This document shows positions 1-5,185 of a DNA stretch of 5,825 nt, piece after piece (positions within the stretch are counted from its first letter, which is position 1; every line of letters starts with the position of its first letter). Source of the stretch: a bacterium (lineage in GTDB: Bacteria; Babelota; Babeliae; Babelales; GCA-2401785). The stretch spans positions 1 to 5,825 of the forward strand of contig DAOVOC010000059.1 of assembly GCA_030629865.1 (NCBI GenBank), given 5' to 3'. The notes below the pieces were generated by a model. The model saw only the letters and a program-made list of their open reading frames with translations. It was not told where the DNA came from and searched no databases. A program made the translations under genes and the position numbers.

Positions 1-133
1 AACCAAGCCAGCTGTTTCTTAGCAAGGGAGAAAGGTTATTGCTTTTTTTTGAGTTGGCATAATAATAAAGCGTTAAGGTTTTATATTGCGGAACGTTTTT
101 TATGCTACACCATGATGCATAAAATACCAGCTT

Positions 134-140
134 AAGGAGG
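134..140 (+). promoter_or_regulatory. Strong Shine-Dalgarno for the HD-domain gene
   Basis: The sequence AAGGAGG lies 6 bases before the ATG at 147, a near-perfect ribosome binding site. It fixes the start of the HD-domain gene at 147 and argues against any shorter reading. No convincing sigma-70 promoter could be matched in 1-133: the region is AT-rich and has several TATAAT-like strings (for example around 60-70 and 91-96), but none has a well-spaced -35 box. Confidence 0.85.
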
Positions 141-146
141 TTTGTT

Positions 147-833
147 ATGCGGCCTGATGCAATTATTGAAAATACGCGGATATTCGTTCACAAAAAGTTG
201 GTCGGTGAAGGTTCTGGGCATGATTGGTGGCATGTGGTGCGGGTTACTGATTTGGCGAAGCAGATTGCACGAAAAGAAGGCGCCGATAGTTTCGTCGTTA
301 CAATTGCAGCGCTTTTGCATGATATTGCTGACTGGAAATTCCATAACGGTGACAAAGAGGTTGGTCCAACCATTGCAGGTGATTTTTTGCACAAGCAAGG
401 CGTTGCTTCTGATGATATAGAACATGTCTGCAGCATCATCCGCGACATTTCGTTTATGGGTGGCAATGTGAAGCCAGCTCCTATGAAAACGCTTGCAGGA
501 ATGGTTGTGCAGGATGCAGACAGGCTCGATGCCTTGGGTGCGATAGGAATCGCTCGAACTTTTGCATACGGTGGGTACAAGGGTAACGAGATTTACAATC
601 CGACGATAAAACCGGCGCTTCACACCACTGCTGAAGCGTATAAAAAGAGCGATGGCCCAGCAATTAATCACTTTTACGAAAAATTATTGCTACTCAAAGA
701 TCGCATGAATACGCCTTCCGGTCGCAGAATTGCTTTAAAACGACATGCGTTTATGGAGAAGTTTCTACAAACATTCTTTGAAGAAGTTGGTGGATTTTGT
801 GAAGAGGGAAAACGAGAGATGCAGTTAGGCTGA
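147..833 (+). CDS. HD-domain phosphohydrolase, YedJ/YpgQ-like
   Basis: This is a 228-residue soluble protein of the HD superfamily of metal-dependent phosphohydrolases. The metal-binding pattern is visible in order: HDWWH at residues 25-29, the HD doublet in ALLHDIAD at 56-62 (H58, D59), and VQDADRLDALGAIGIART at 121-138. The last motif is the hallmark of the YedJ/YpgQ subfamily. The length of about 215-230 residues is normal for that group. The B. subtilis member YpgQ is known as a Mn-dependent (d)NTP pyrophosphohydrolase, so nucleotide or phosphate-ester hydrolysis in the cytoplasm is likely; the exact substrate cannot be read from sequence. There is no signal peptide or membrane segment. 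The start at 147 is set by an excellent AAGGAGG site. It is the only plus-strand gene here, and its stop lies 9 bp inside the converging glmU-like gene, so no separate terminator fits between them. Confidence 0.88.
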   Translation: MRPDAIIENTRIFVHKKLVGEGSGHDWWHVVRVTDLAKQIARKEGADSFVVTIAALLHDIADWKFHNGDKEVGPTIAGDFLHKQGVASDDIEHVCSIIRDISFMGGNVKPAPMKTLAGMVVQDADRLDALGAIGIARTFAYGGYKGNEIYNPTIKPALHTTAEAYKKSDGPAINHFYEKLLLLKDRMNTPSGRRIALKRHAFMEKFLQTFFEEVGGFCEEGKREMQLG

Positions 834-1937
834 AACTTGCCGTTTTTTGTGGTTTGATTTGTTGCGTGTATGCGGGATGCTATTTTTTATCTCTGAAAAA
901 CTAACAACTGTTGAATTGTCTTGAAGTTTGGAATGTTCTTTTACGTTGGCAAAAGGTCCAACTTCGCATTTGTTTCCAACAGAGCTGTTTTTCACAATTG
1001 AATGTGAGTGTATGACTGTATCGTTTCCGATTGTGGAATTTTCGACAATTGAGCTTGCTAAAACTTTGCAGTTTTGGCCTATCTTGGTTTTGCCAAGTAG
1101 CAGAGCACCGTTTCCTATAAATGAGCCATCGCCGATTTGTACATCAACATCGACGTGAATTGTTTGTGCAAGTTCGAACCTAACGCCACTTAGCATAAGG
1201 TTGCGCATAATTTCAGATCGCTTAATTTGTTCAACCGCCCAGAGTTCTTCTAAGTTGTTTATGCCGCGGACTTCGTCATAGCTGCGGCTTACTAGGTTGA
1301 TTTTTAGATTATTGTCATTGGCTATTTTGATCAGGTCTGTTAGATAAAATTCACCAGCAGCGTTTTGTGTTTCAAGTGAATCAATGTACTTTTCTAAAAA
1401 CTCTTTTTTAAAAAGATACATGCCAGCGTTTATTTTATTGATCTTTTTTTGCTGCAGACTGCAATCTTTTGCTTCTATAATTCGAATTCCTGCCTTGTCT
1501 TCGATAACCCTTCCATAGCTTGCTGGCTCTGTTACAAAAGAGGTCACGATGCTTACTGCTGCATCTGTTGAGATGTGTGTGTGTGCCAATTCTTCGATAA
1601 GATCTTTTGTGATAAGTGGAGTGTCACCGTTTATAACAAGGACGTGTGGTTTTTCCCAAAAAGGCCTTGAGCATGAGGCAGCATGCCCCGTTCCAAGAGC
1701 TTCTTTTTGGTGTGCAAAATTAACGTTTTTTATATTGTGACGTGATACTATATCGCTAATATTTGTTGCCAGCTTGCCTACTACAACGGTGGTGTCTAGT
1801 TCTAGCTGCGCAAGTGTTGTTAGAGGATATACAATCATTTCTCGACCACAAATTTTGGTTACAATTTTGGATACTTGTCCTCTAAATCTTTTTGATTTAC
1901 CAGCAGCGAGTACTACCGCGTTTATAAGTTGACGCAT
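825..1937 (-). CDS. glmU: GlmU-like UDP-GlcNAc pyrophosphorylase, C-terminally short
   Basis: The 370-residue product matches the N-terminal uridyltransferase half of GlmU, which makes UDP-GlcNAc from GlcNAc-1-phosphate and UTP for peptidoglycan and LPS. Visible motifs are LAAGKSKRF (10-18), K24, LGTGHA (81-86), INGDTPLI with the metal-binding Asp at 105, YGRV (141-144), E155, KINAG with N170, and VRGINN (223-228), which supplies the second metal-binding Asn. A left-handed beta-helix begins near 251 with hexapeptide turns (IGDGSFIGNG, TIGNDTVI, VGNKCEVGPF). It stops after SFSEIKNS at about 353, followed by a basic non-hexapeptide tail. Full GlmU is about 450-460 residues, so the part that binds acetyl-CoA and carries the catalytic His is absent. 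I therefore expect a uridyltransferase-only enzyme. The ATG at 1937 has GGAG 5 bases upstream. The gene follows tRNA-Ser by 85 bp on the same strand. Confidence 0.87.
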   Translation of the reverse strand: MRQLINAVVLAAGKSKRFRGQVSKIVTKICGREMIVYPLTTLAQLELDTTVVVGKLATNISDIVSRHNIKNVNFAHQKEALGTGHAASCSRPFWEKPHVLVINGDTPLITKDLIEELAHTHISTDAAVSIVTSFVTEPASYGRVIEDKAGIRIIEAKDCSLQQKKINKINAGMYLFKKEFLEKYIDSLETQNAAGEFYLTDLIKIANDNNLKINLVSRSYDEVRGINNLEELWAVEQIKRSEIMRNLMLSGVRFELAQTIHVDVDVQIGDGSFIGNGALLLGKTKIGQNCKVLASSIVENSTIGNDTVIHSHSIVKNSSVGNKCEVGPFANVKEHSKLQDNSTVVSFSEIKNSIPHTRNKSNHKKRQVSA

Positions 1938-2022
1938 TGTGTCTCCAGTATTGGTGTGCGGCCCGTCTTCGTTACACTACACCGTGGCATCAAGCCATAG
2001 CGTATTTCTGCGCGACGGCTGA

Positions 2023-2114
2023 TGGTGGAGAGGGAGGGATTCGAACCCTCGATCCCGTTTTCACGGAATAACCGCTTTCGAGGCGGTCGCTTTCGACCAC
2101 TCAGCCACCTCTCC
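2023..2114 (-). tRNA. tRNA-Ser (anticodon CGA), CCA encoded
   Basis: On the minus strand a complete class II tRNA folds. The acceptor stem is GGAGAGG/CCTCTCC, the D-stem is GCT/AGC around a loop with GTGG, and the anticodon stem is ACCGC/GCGGT with loop CTCGAAA, giving anticodon CGA at 2080-2078, which reads UCG. The long variable arm is ATTCCGT/ACGGGAT with a GAAA loop (one G-T pair), and the T-arm is GAGGG/CCCTC with loop TTCGAAT. The long variable arm identifies it as serine rather than an ordinary class I tRNA. The 3' CCA is encoded (2025-2023). The discriminator base at 2026 is A, whereas bacterial tRNA-Ser nearly always has G73. Confidence 0.96.
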
Positions 2115-2132
2115 AAATCGAGATTTCAGTGT

Positions 2133-2138
2133 ATCATA
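2133..2138 (-). promoter_or_regulatory. Possible -10 box for tRNA-Ser
   Basis: TATGAT on the minus strand lies 18 bases before the tRNA 5' end, a reasonable position for a -10 element giving a very short leader. No good TTGACA match exists at 16-18 bases further upstream, so this is a weak call made mainly from position and the AT-rich context. Confidence 0.35.
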
Positions 2139-2193
2139 GCCGTTTAAATTAGAAAACTGAGGCATCTTTATTTAAATTTTCTTTTATATAGAC

Positions 2194-2209
2194 AAAGCCT
2201 TTTGGCTTT
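2194..2209. terminator. Weak hairpin AAAGCC-TTTT-GGCTTT
   Basis: A perfect 6-bp stem with a 4-base loop is followed by a short T-rich stretch on the plus strand (TATT) and by only a poor T-tract on the minus strand. It lies between the deacylase gene and the tRNA-Ser promoter region and could help stop minus-strand transcription from yraN and the deacylase. The stem is short, so the assignment is tentative. Confidence 0.3.
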
Positions 2210-2217
2210 TATTCATA

Positions 2218-2247
2218 TGTCACTCCGGGCTTTGACCCGGAGTCCAG
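2218..2247 (+). repeat. Dispersed palindromic repeat, copy 1 (TGTCA...TCCAG orientation)
   Basis: This 30-bp unit starts TGTCA and ends TCCAG. Its core is an 8-bp perfect stem, ACTCCGGG (2222-2229) with CCCGGAGT (2236-2243), around the loop CTTTGA. It shares ends and architecture with three other copies in this window. It resembles the small intergenic palindromes (REP/dRS3/RPE-like) known from many bacteria. It is the left arm of a facing pair with copy 2. Confidence 0.85.
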
Positions 2248-2309
2248 AGAAACGTTTTTATTAAAGATGATTCTGAATTTTAAATATGATTTTGAAAATA
2301 AAAGTGCTC

Positions 2310-2338
2310 CTGGATCCCAGGTTACGCCTGGGATGACA
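2310..2338 (-). repeat. Dispersed palindromic repeat, copy 2 (inverted)
   Basis: Read on the minus strand this 29-bp unit again begins TGTCA and ends TCCAG. The stem is ATCCCAGG (2314-2321) with CCTGGGAT (2327-2334) and a 5-base loop. The stem sequence differs from copy 1 by changes on both sides that keep pairing, so the fold appears conserved rather than the exact sequence. A further GGATGACAA at 2355-2363 repeats the end of this unit (2331-2339) and may be a decayed extra end. Confidence 0.83.
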
Positions 2339-2394
2339 AATAAGGAGTCCGTCAGGATGACAATCTTGTTTTGTCTGATGTTATAGATGTTTTG

Positions 2395-2895
2395 CTACAT
2401 CTTAGGCAGGTCAATAACCATCGGCGTGTGTCCGCACAATTTGATAAAGCGCAAAAAATCTTCTCTGCTGATTCCCGTTGTCATGTCATTGTGCATTGGG
2501 TGGAAGTTAAGGATTTTGTGTTTCATCATTTCTTCATCGAGAATTACAGAAACGCCCTGTGATGATCTGTTCATTAGGGCAAATGGCGTAACAGAACCTG
2601 GTGTGATGCCAAGTTTTTCCAAAAGCAGTTCTGGAGAAGCAAACGAAAGTTTTCCCGATTCGACAAGTTCTTGAAGCTTTTTAATATCGAGGCGTTGGTG
2701 TTCTAGTATTGAAACGAGCCAATACTGATCTTTTTTGTTTTTGAGGAATAGTGTTTTGTTGTGGGCACCTGGAACCGGTTCATCCAATTCTATTTTCTCA
2801 TTTGCTGTAAAAACAGGGTTGTGCTCAAAGTTTTTGAATGGAATGTCATGTTTTTTAAAAAACTCAAAAACTGCTTTTTCTGGTTTTTTATTCAT
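2395..2895 (-). CDS. prdX: Free-standing prolyl-tRNA editing deacylase, PrdX/ProXp-ala type
   Basis: The 166-residue product belongs to the YbaK/ProX (INS-like) aminoacyl-tRNA deacylase fold, in the PrdX branch. Visible signatures are NKTLFLKNKKDQYWLV (46-61) with the conserved Lys (K47) that sits in the editing pocket of this family, LSFASPELL (83-91), GITPGSVTPFALMN (96-109), VSVILDEEM (115-123), FHPMHNDMTTGIS (131-143) and a C-terminal hydrophobic strand. Characterised relatives hydrolyse mischarged Ala-tRNA(Pro) in trans and protect translation from errors by prolyl-tRNA synthetase. The protein is cytosolic and of typical length (160-170 residues). The ATG at 2895 has GGAG 8 bases upstream. 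It follows yraN by 21 bp on the same strand, so the two are probably co-transcribed. The substrate (Ala versus another residue on tRNA-Pro) is inferred from the family. Confidence 0.85.
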   Translation of the reverse strand: MNKKPEKAVFEFFKKHDIPFKNFEHNPVFTANEKIELDEPVPGAHNKTLFLKNKKDQYWLVSILEHQRLDIKKLQELVESGKLSFASPELLLEKLGITPGSVTPFALMNRSSQGVSVILDEEMMKHKILNFHPMHNDMTTGISREDFLRFIKLCGHTPMVIDLPKM

Positions 2896-2916
2896 GTGAC
2901 TGTCTCCATTATCCGT

Positions 2917-3366
2917 TTATTGCCCGTAGAAAGCGTTTTTTATGTGGTTAATTTTATGGTCGTCTTGGCTGCCGATAACCGTGATAATATCAAATCGTAG
3001 TACTTTGTTTTTAATTTTATGTCGCATGGTGTAAAGCTTGGCAGTTTTAATAATTTTTTGTTGTTTGCTCTTCGTTACCACTTGAGAAACTGCAAAATGT
3101 TCTTTTTTGCGCGTTTTGACTTCAATAAAAGATATAAAGTCGTATTTCTGGGCGATGATATCAATCTCGCCAAGTTTTGTTGAAAAATTAACAGCGCATA
3201 TCTTAAACCCTTCCGATTTAAGATATGCTGCTGCCAGCTTTTCGCCTGTGTTACCTAATTTTCGTTGCTTTGTTAAGTGAGGGACTTTGTTTTTTTTATT
3301 TGTCACCCCGGGCTTAGACCCGGGGTCCAGTAGAACATTACAAGAAGTATCAACTTTTGAAATCAT
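2917..3366 (-). CDS. yraN: YraN/UPF0102 family protein with repeat-derived N-terminal extension
   Basis: This 149-residue protein has the UPF0102/YraN nuclease-like signature: GEKLAAAYLKSEGF (41-54), GEIDIIA (66-72), FIEVKTRKKEHF (80-91), the KSKQQKI helix (99-105) and RFDIITV (124-130). Asp69, Glu82 and Lys84 correspond to the D...ExK pattern of the restriction-endonuclease-like fold. The biological role of the family is not firmly known; DNA processing has been proposed. Family members usually begin a few residues before the KLGxxGE motif, but here about 36 residues precede it. Residues 13-22 (LDPGSKPGVT) are the translation of palindromic repeat copy 3, and the ATG at 3366 lies inside the 62-bp centre of element B. 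No strong Shine-Dalgarno precedes this ATG. A GTG at 3306, inside the repeat, is the only nearer conventional alternative start (the next codons are GTC or TTA) and also lacks a ribosome site. The N-terminus is therefore uncertain, the core secure. Confidence 0.82.
   Translation of the reverse strand: MISKVDTSCNVLLDPGSKPGVTNKKNKVPHLTKQRKLGNTGEKLAAAYLKSEGFKICAVNFSTKLGEIDIIAQKYDFISFIEVKTRKKEHFAVSQVVTKSKQQKIIKTAKLYTMRHKIKNKVLRFDIITVIGSQDDHKINHIKNAFYGQ
3301..3330 (+). repeat. Dispersed palindromic repeat, copy 3, inside yraN
   Basis: The 30-bp unit begins TGTCA and ends TCCAG, with stem ACCCCGGG (3305-3312) and CCCGGGGT (3319-3326) around the loop CTTAGA. It is nearly the same as copy 1, including the 6-base loop and the GG/CC core. 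It lies within the yraN reading frame and is in phase, coding LDPGSKPGVT on the minus strand with no stop. Confidence 0.85.
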
Positions 3367-3379
3367 GGCTTATTCTCTG

Positions 3380-3408
3380 TTTCTAAGTTTCTCTGGATTC
3401 CGGATCAA
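3380..3408 (-). promoter_or_regulatory. Candidate promoter for yraN partly inside repeat copy 4
   Basis: On the minus strand TTGATC (3408-3403) and TAGAAA (3385-3380) are separated by exactly 17 bases; each matches 4 of 6 sigma-70 consensus positions. The -35 box lies in the inner stem and loop of palindrome copy 4. Transcription would begin only several bases before the ATG at 3366, giving an almost leaderless mRNA, which would agree with the lack of a Shine-Dalgarno. Such matches arise by chance in AT-rich DNA, so confidence is low. Confidence 0.25.
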
Positions 3409-3421
3409 GTTCGGAATGACA
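3393..3421 (-). repeat. Dispersed palindromic repeat, copy 4 (inverted), upstream of yraN
   Basis: On the minus strand the 29-bp unit reads TGTCA...TCCAG. The stem is ATTCCGGA (3397-3404) with TTCGGAAT (3410-3417), 8 pairs including one G-T, and a 5-base loop. It sits between the end of bamD and yraN and may fold in the bamD 3' untranslated RNA, where it could act as a processing or stabilising hairpin. It lacks a T-tract, so it is not a classical terminator. Confidence 0.82.
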
Positions 3422-3448
3422 AGAGTGAAAATTACCTAAACTTATATA

Positions 3449-4240
3449 CTATGCAAAAATTGTTCCTCTGCTCATTAAGCCTTCTGCCATTCTTGTAAAT
3501 TGTGATTCTGGAAAGTCAGCAATCAGAGTTTCTAGATTCTTGGTAGCCAAGTCGCCGTCATTTTGTTTTTGTGCAAGTTTGCATTCGAGGTACAAGATGC
3601 GTGGCTTGAGCGAATCGTCTTTAGGCAAGAATGTTTCTTTTAGATAGGCAAGCCGATTGCTTGCAGATTGATATTTGCCTCTACGTAGATATGAATTGTA
3701 TACGTGAATTTCCTTGTCTAACAATCGTTCTTCGCATGTTGCTTGTAATTCAGCAACTTTGTCGCGATGTACGCGGCACGAGCTATCGGCAAGATATGTT
3801 TGGCAAAGACGAAGAGTTTCTTGTGTGTCAGAAGAATCGCATTCTCTGCTGATTTTCAGTGTTTGGTAATATTTTGAGACAATTGCCTGATATTTTGCGT
3901 ATTCTACTTTTTCATGTGCGGGGTAGAGCCTGCTAAAATGTTGGTAAAATTCGTAGGCAGAATCGAATTTGCCTTCCTTAAGGTATTGGTCGGCAAGTTT
4001 TATTTTATAGTCTGGAATATCTGGATGGTCTGGATATTTTGCAACCATCTTTTCAAGATATGCGGTTGTAGCGTCCGATTGATTCTCTGTGCTTGCGACA
4101 GCAACATTTTCTTTTAAATCATCAAACGAAGGATTTTTTTTGACAGGTTTTTGTTTTTTGCAGCCTGTTAAGCATGCCAAAAGAGTGAGTATGCAAATCT
4201 GCATTGTTGTTCTTTTGAATATTTTTGATATTTTTTCCAT
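3449..4240 (-). CDS. bamD: BamD-like outer-membrane assembly lipoprotein (TPR protein)
   Basis: The 263-residue product has a lipoprotein signal peptide: a basic start (residues 1-10), a hydrophobic stretch 13-26 and the lipobox LTGC with Cys27. Lys at +2 is compatible with outer-membrane sorting. After a Lys-rich linker come TPR-like helical pairs from about 57. These include YLEKMVAKYPDHPDI, YLKEGKFDSAYEFYQHFSRL, YPAHEKVEYAKYQAI, YLRRGKYQSASNRL and a final LETLIADFPESQ. The pattern RLYPAHEKVEYAKY and the overall length (E. coli BamD is 245 residues) fit BamD/YfiO, which works with BamA to insert beta-barrel proteins in the outer membrane. The central region carries Cys134, 146, 155 and 169, unusual for BamD. 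The ATG at 4240 has GGAGG 10 bases upstream; Met13 is a possible shorter start but would remove the basic n-region. A general TPR lipoprotein is the alternative. Confidence 0.8.
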   Translation of the reverse strand: MEKISKIFKRTTMQICILTLLACLTGCKKQKPVKKNPSFDDLKENVAVASTENQSDATTAYLEKMVAKYPDHPDIPDYKIKLADQYLKEGKFDSAYEFYQHFSRLYPAHEKVEYAKYQAIVSKYYQTLKISRECDSSDTQETLRLCQTYLADSSCRVHRDKVAELQATCEERLLDKEIHVYNSYLRRGKYQSASNRLAYLKETFLPKDDSLKPRILYLECKLAQKQNDGDLATKNLETLIADFPESQFTRMAEGLMSRGTIFA

Positions 4241-4250
4241 CTTTTTATGT

Positions 4251-4255
4251 CCTCC
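4251..4255 (-). promoter_or_regulatory. Shine-Dalgarno of bamD
   Basis: GGAGG on the minus strand, 10 bases before the ATG at 4240, supports the long start that keeps the basic n-region of the lipoprotein signal peptide. The 170-bp spacer between the GNAT-like gene and bamD has a TATAGA string on the minus strand near 4300, but no well-matched -35 partner, so whether bamD has its own promoter is unresolved. Confidence 0.7.
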
Positions 4256-4410
4256 AACAGACCTCAGTGATGTTTTTATCTATGCCAAGAGCGAGTGTAT
4301 TCTATACGATATCGCGATGCTGCACTTTTGTGAAATGTGTTTTTGTCTTAGCGCAGTTTTTGTGCCCATATCGAGGCGACTGGTGTTACCAATTCAATTT
4401 TCCGTTTGGC

Positions 4411-5178
4411 TCATGATAACTCCTTGGCTGCTTTTTGTAGTGTGTCGCATTGGTTTGCTATGTACTCCAATACTGTAAAGTACATTTGATTTATTGTATG
4501 CGTTTTGTCTGTGATGGGGTTTGCGGTTTCTTTAAATCCCCATGAATTAAAATTTTCAATGACATTTTTATTTGTTGGGCGAGTTCCCAAAAATAATCTC
4601 TTGGTATTCGGTAAAATTTTGAATATTGAACTTGTCAGTAGCTTTTCTAATCCACCATCCTGTGCCTTTTGCTTGATGTCGATATGTATTATCTTAACAG
4701 TTCCTCGTGGCAGCGTAGGGGCGATCGAAAACATTGCGAATCCAAGCAGTTCTTTTGTCCTTACGTTTTTGGCAGTTACACAGATATAGATATCTTGCAT
4801 GAGTGGTTTTATGGCAGCTTTGCCAAAGCTGGAAATATCTGCGTGGTAAAACAGTTTTACAGTTTTTTGAATTTGCTTTTCTACCATATTCCAGTCGATA
4901 TTTTCCAATCCATTTTTAAATAATGGAGCGCATGGCTTGAGTAAAAACTCACTATCAGCGGCTTCTGGATGAGAATGCAGGAAGTTAGTTTCATTTTTAG
5001 ATATTTGTTGAGCTGCTATTTCAGAAACATCTTTTTTGAAATTTGCTAAATCTGGAGAAAGAATTACGCCTTGCAGCCATTCAATCTCAATATTTTTATC
5101 TACAGATATGAATTTGTTTTCTGTTTGTGTGGATAAATGTTCTTTGGCCTGTTCAAGCCATTGTGATGTGTTTTGCAT
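4411..5178 (-). CDS. Putative GNAT-family N-acetyltransferase
   Basis: With the start chosen here the protein has 255 residues. Its C-terminal half has the GNAT pattern: a core strand ELLGFAMFSIAP (residues 143-154 in this numbering), a strand VKIIHIDI (161-168), a degenerate acetyl-CoA loop KQKAQDGGLEKLL (169-181) in place of R/QxxGxG/A, then RLFLGTRPTNKNVIENFNSWGFKE (194-217), the typical last strand, helix and strand in which a side-chain-rich loop precedes WGF. The N-terminal ~100 residues are helical-looking and not recognised. The substrate is unknown; small molecules and protein N-termini are both possible. The ATG at 5178 has GGAG 7 bases upstream and a CATAAT -10-like box at 5203-5208. 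The frame stays open to an ATG at 5307 (298 residues) and one at 5253, but neither has a ribosome site. The 5253 start would add a short hydrophobic stretch ending AHNA that could pass for a weak signal peptide. Confidence 0.6.
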   Translation of the reverse strand: MQNTSQWLEQAKEHLSTQTENKFISVDKNIEIEWLQGVILSPDLANFKKDVSEIAAQQISKNETNFLHSHPEAADSEFLLKPCAPLFKNGLENIDWNMVEKQIQKTVKLFYHADISSFGKAAIKPLMQDIYICVTAKNVRTKELLGFAMFSIAPTLPRGTVKIIHIDIKQKAQDGGLEKLLTSSIFKILPNTKRLFLGTRPTNKNVIENFNSWGFKETANPITDKTHTINQMYFTVLEYIANQCDTLQKAAKELS

Positions 5179-5185
5179 TGGTTTG

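Larger units (their letters stand above)
2218..2338. mobile_element. 121-bp inverted-pair element A (MITE/BIME-like)
   Basis: Copies 1 and 2 face each other as about 30-bp terminal inverted repeats around a 62-bp AT-rich centre (2248-2309) with no coding capacity. Total length is 121 bp, identical to element B at 3301-3421. I see no clear target-site duplication at the flanks. It may be a non-autonomous element or simply a BIME-like pair of palindromes; the equal length of two examples favours a unit. Confidence 0.5.
3301..3421. mobile_element. 121-bp inverted-pair element B across the yraN 5' end
   Basis: Copies 3 and 4 face each other around a 62-bp centre (3331-3392), total 121 bp, the same geometry as element A. 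The centres share little beyond the bases next to the left arm (TCCAG followed by AGAAAC in A and TAGAAC in B). The yraN start codon used here lies in this centre. A target-site duplication is not evident. Confidence 0.5.

Noticed and set aside
20..49. Possible terminator AGCAA...TTGCT followed by eight T
   Set aside because: The stem is only 5 bp with a 13-base loop, and the gene it would serve is not visible; too weak to call.
1..135. Plus-strand frame open from the window edge to a TAA that overlaps the AAGGAGG site
   Set aside because: A stop inside the Shine-Dalgarno would suit an operon, but 44 open codons can occur by chance, another frame ends at 22 just before a T8 run, and none of the translations resembles a known protein. 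Upstream sequence would decide.
132..671. Minus-strand 179-codon frame opposite the HD-domain gene
   Set aside because: The plus strand has a family match with catalytic motifs and a strong ribosome site; the opposite frame has a low-complexity Cys/His/Arg-rich product typical of an antisense shadow.
1922..2116. Minus-strand reading frame of 64 codons covering tRNA-Ser
   Set aside because: It is the translation of the tRNA gene itself plus the spacer, with no ribosome site; tRNA-Ser genes commonly give such false frames.
2387..2674. Plus-strand 95-codon frame within the deacylase gene
   Set aside because: It is fully contained opposite a gene with a strong family match and has no ribosome site.
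2218..3421. CRISPR array or restriction-type repeat array made of the palindromes
   Set aside because: Only four copies exist, alternating in orientation and separated by genes; repeats and spacers are not regular as in a CRISPR array.
4089..4478. Plus-strand 129-codon hydrophobic frame overlapping the bamD start and the spacer
   Set aside because: It overlaps the bamD signal peptide region on the other strand, lacks a ribosome site, and its Cys/Phe-rich composition is what the antisense of Lys-rich coding DNA produces.
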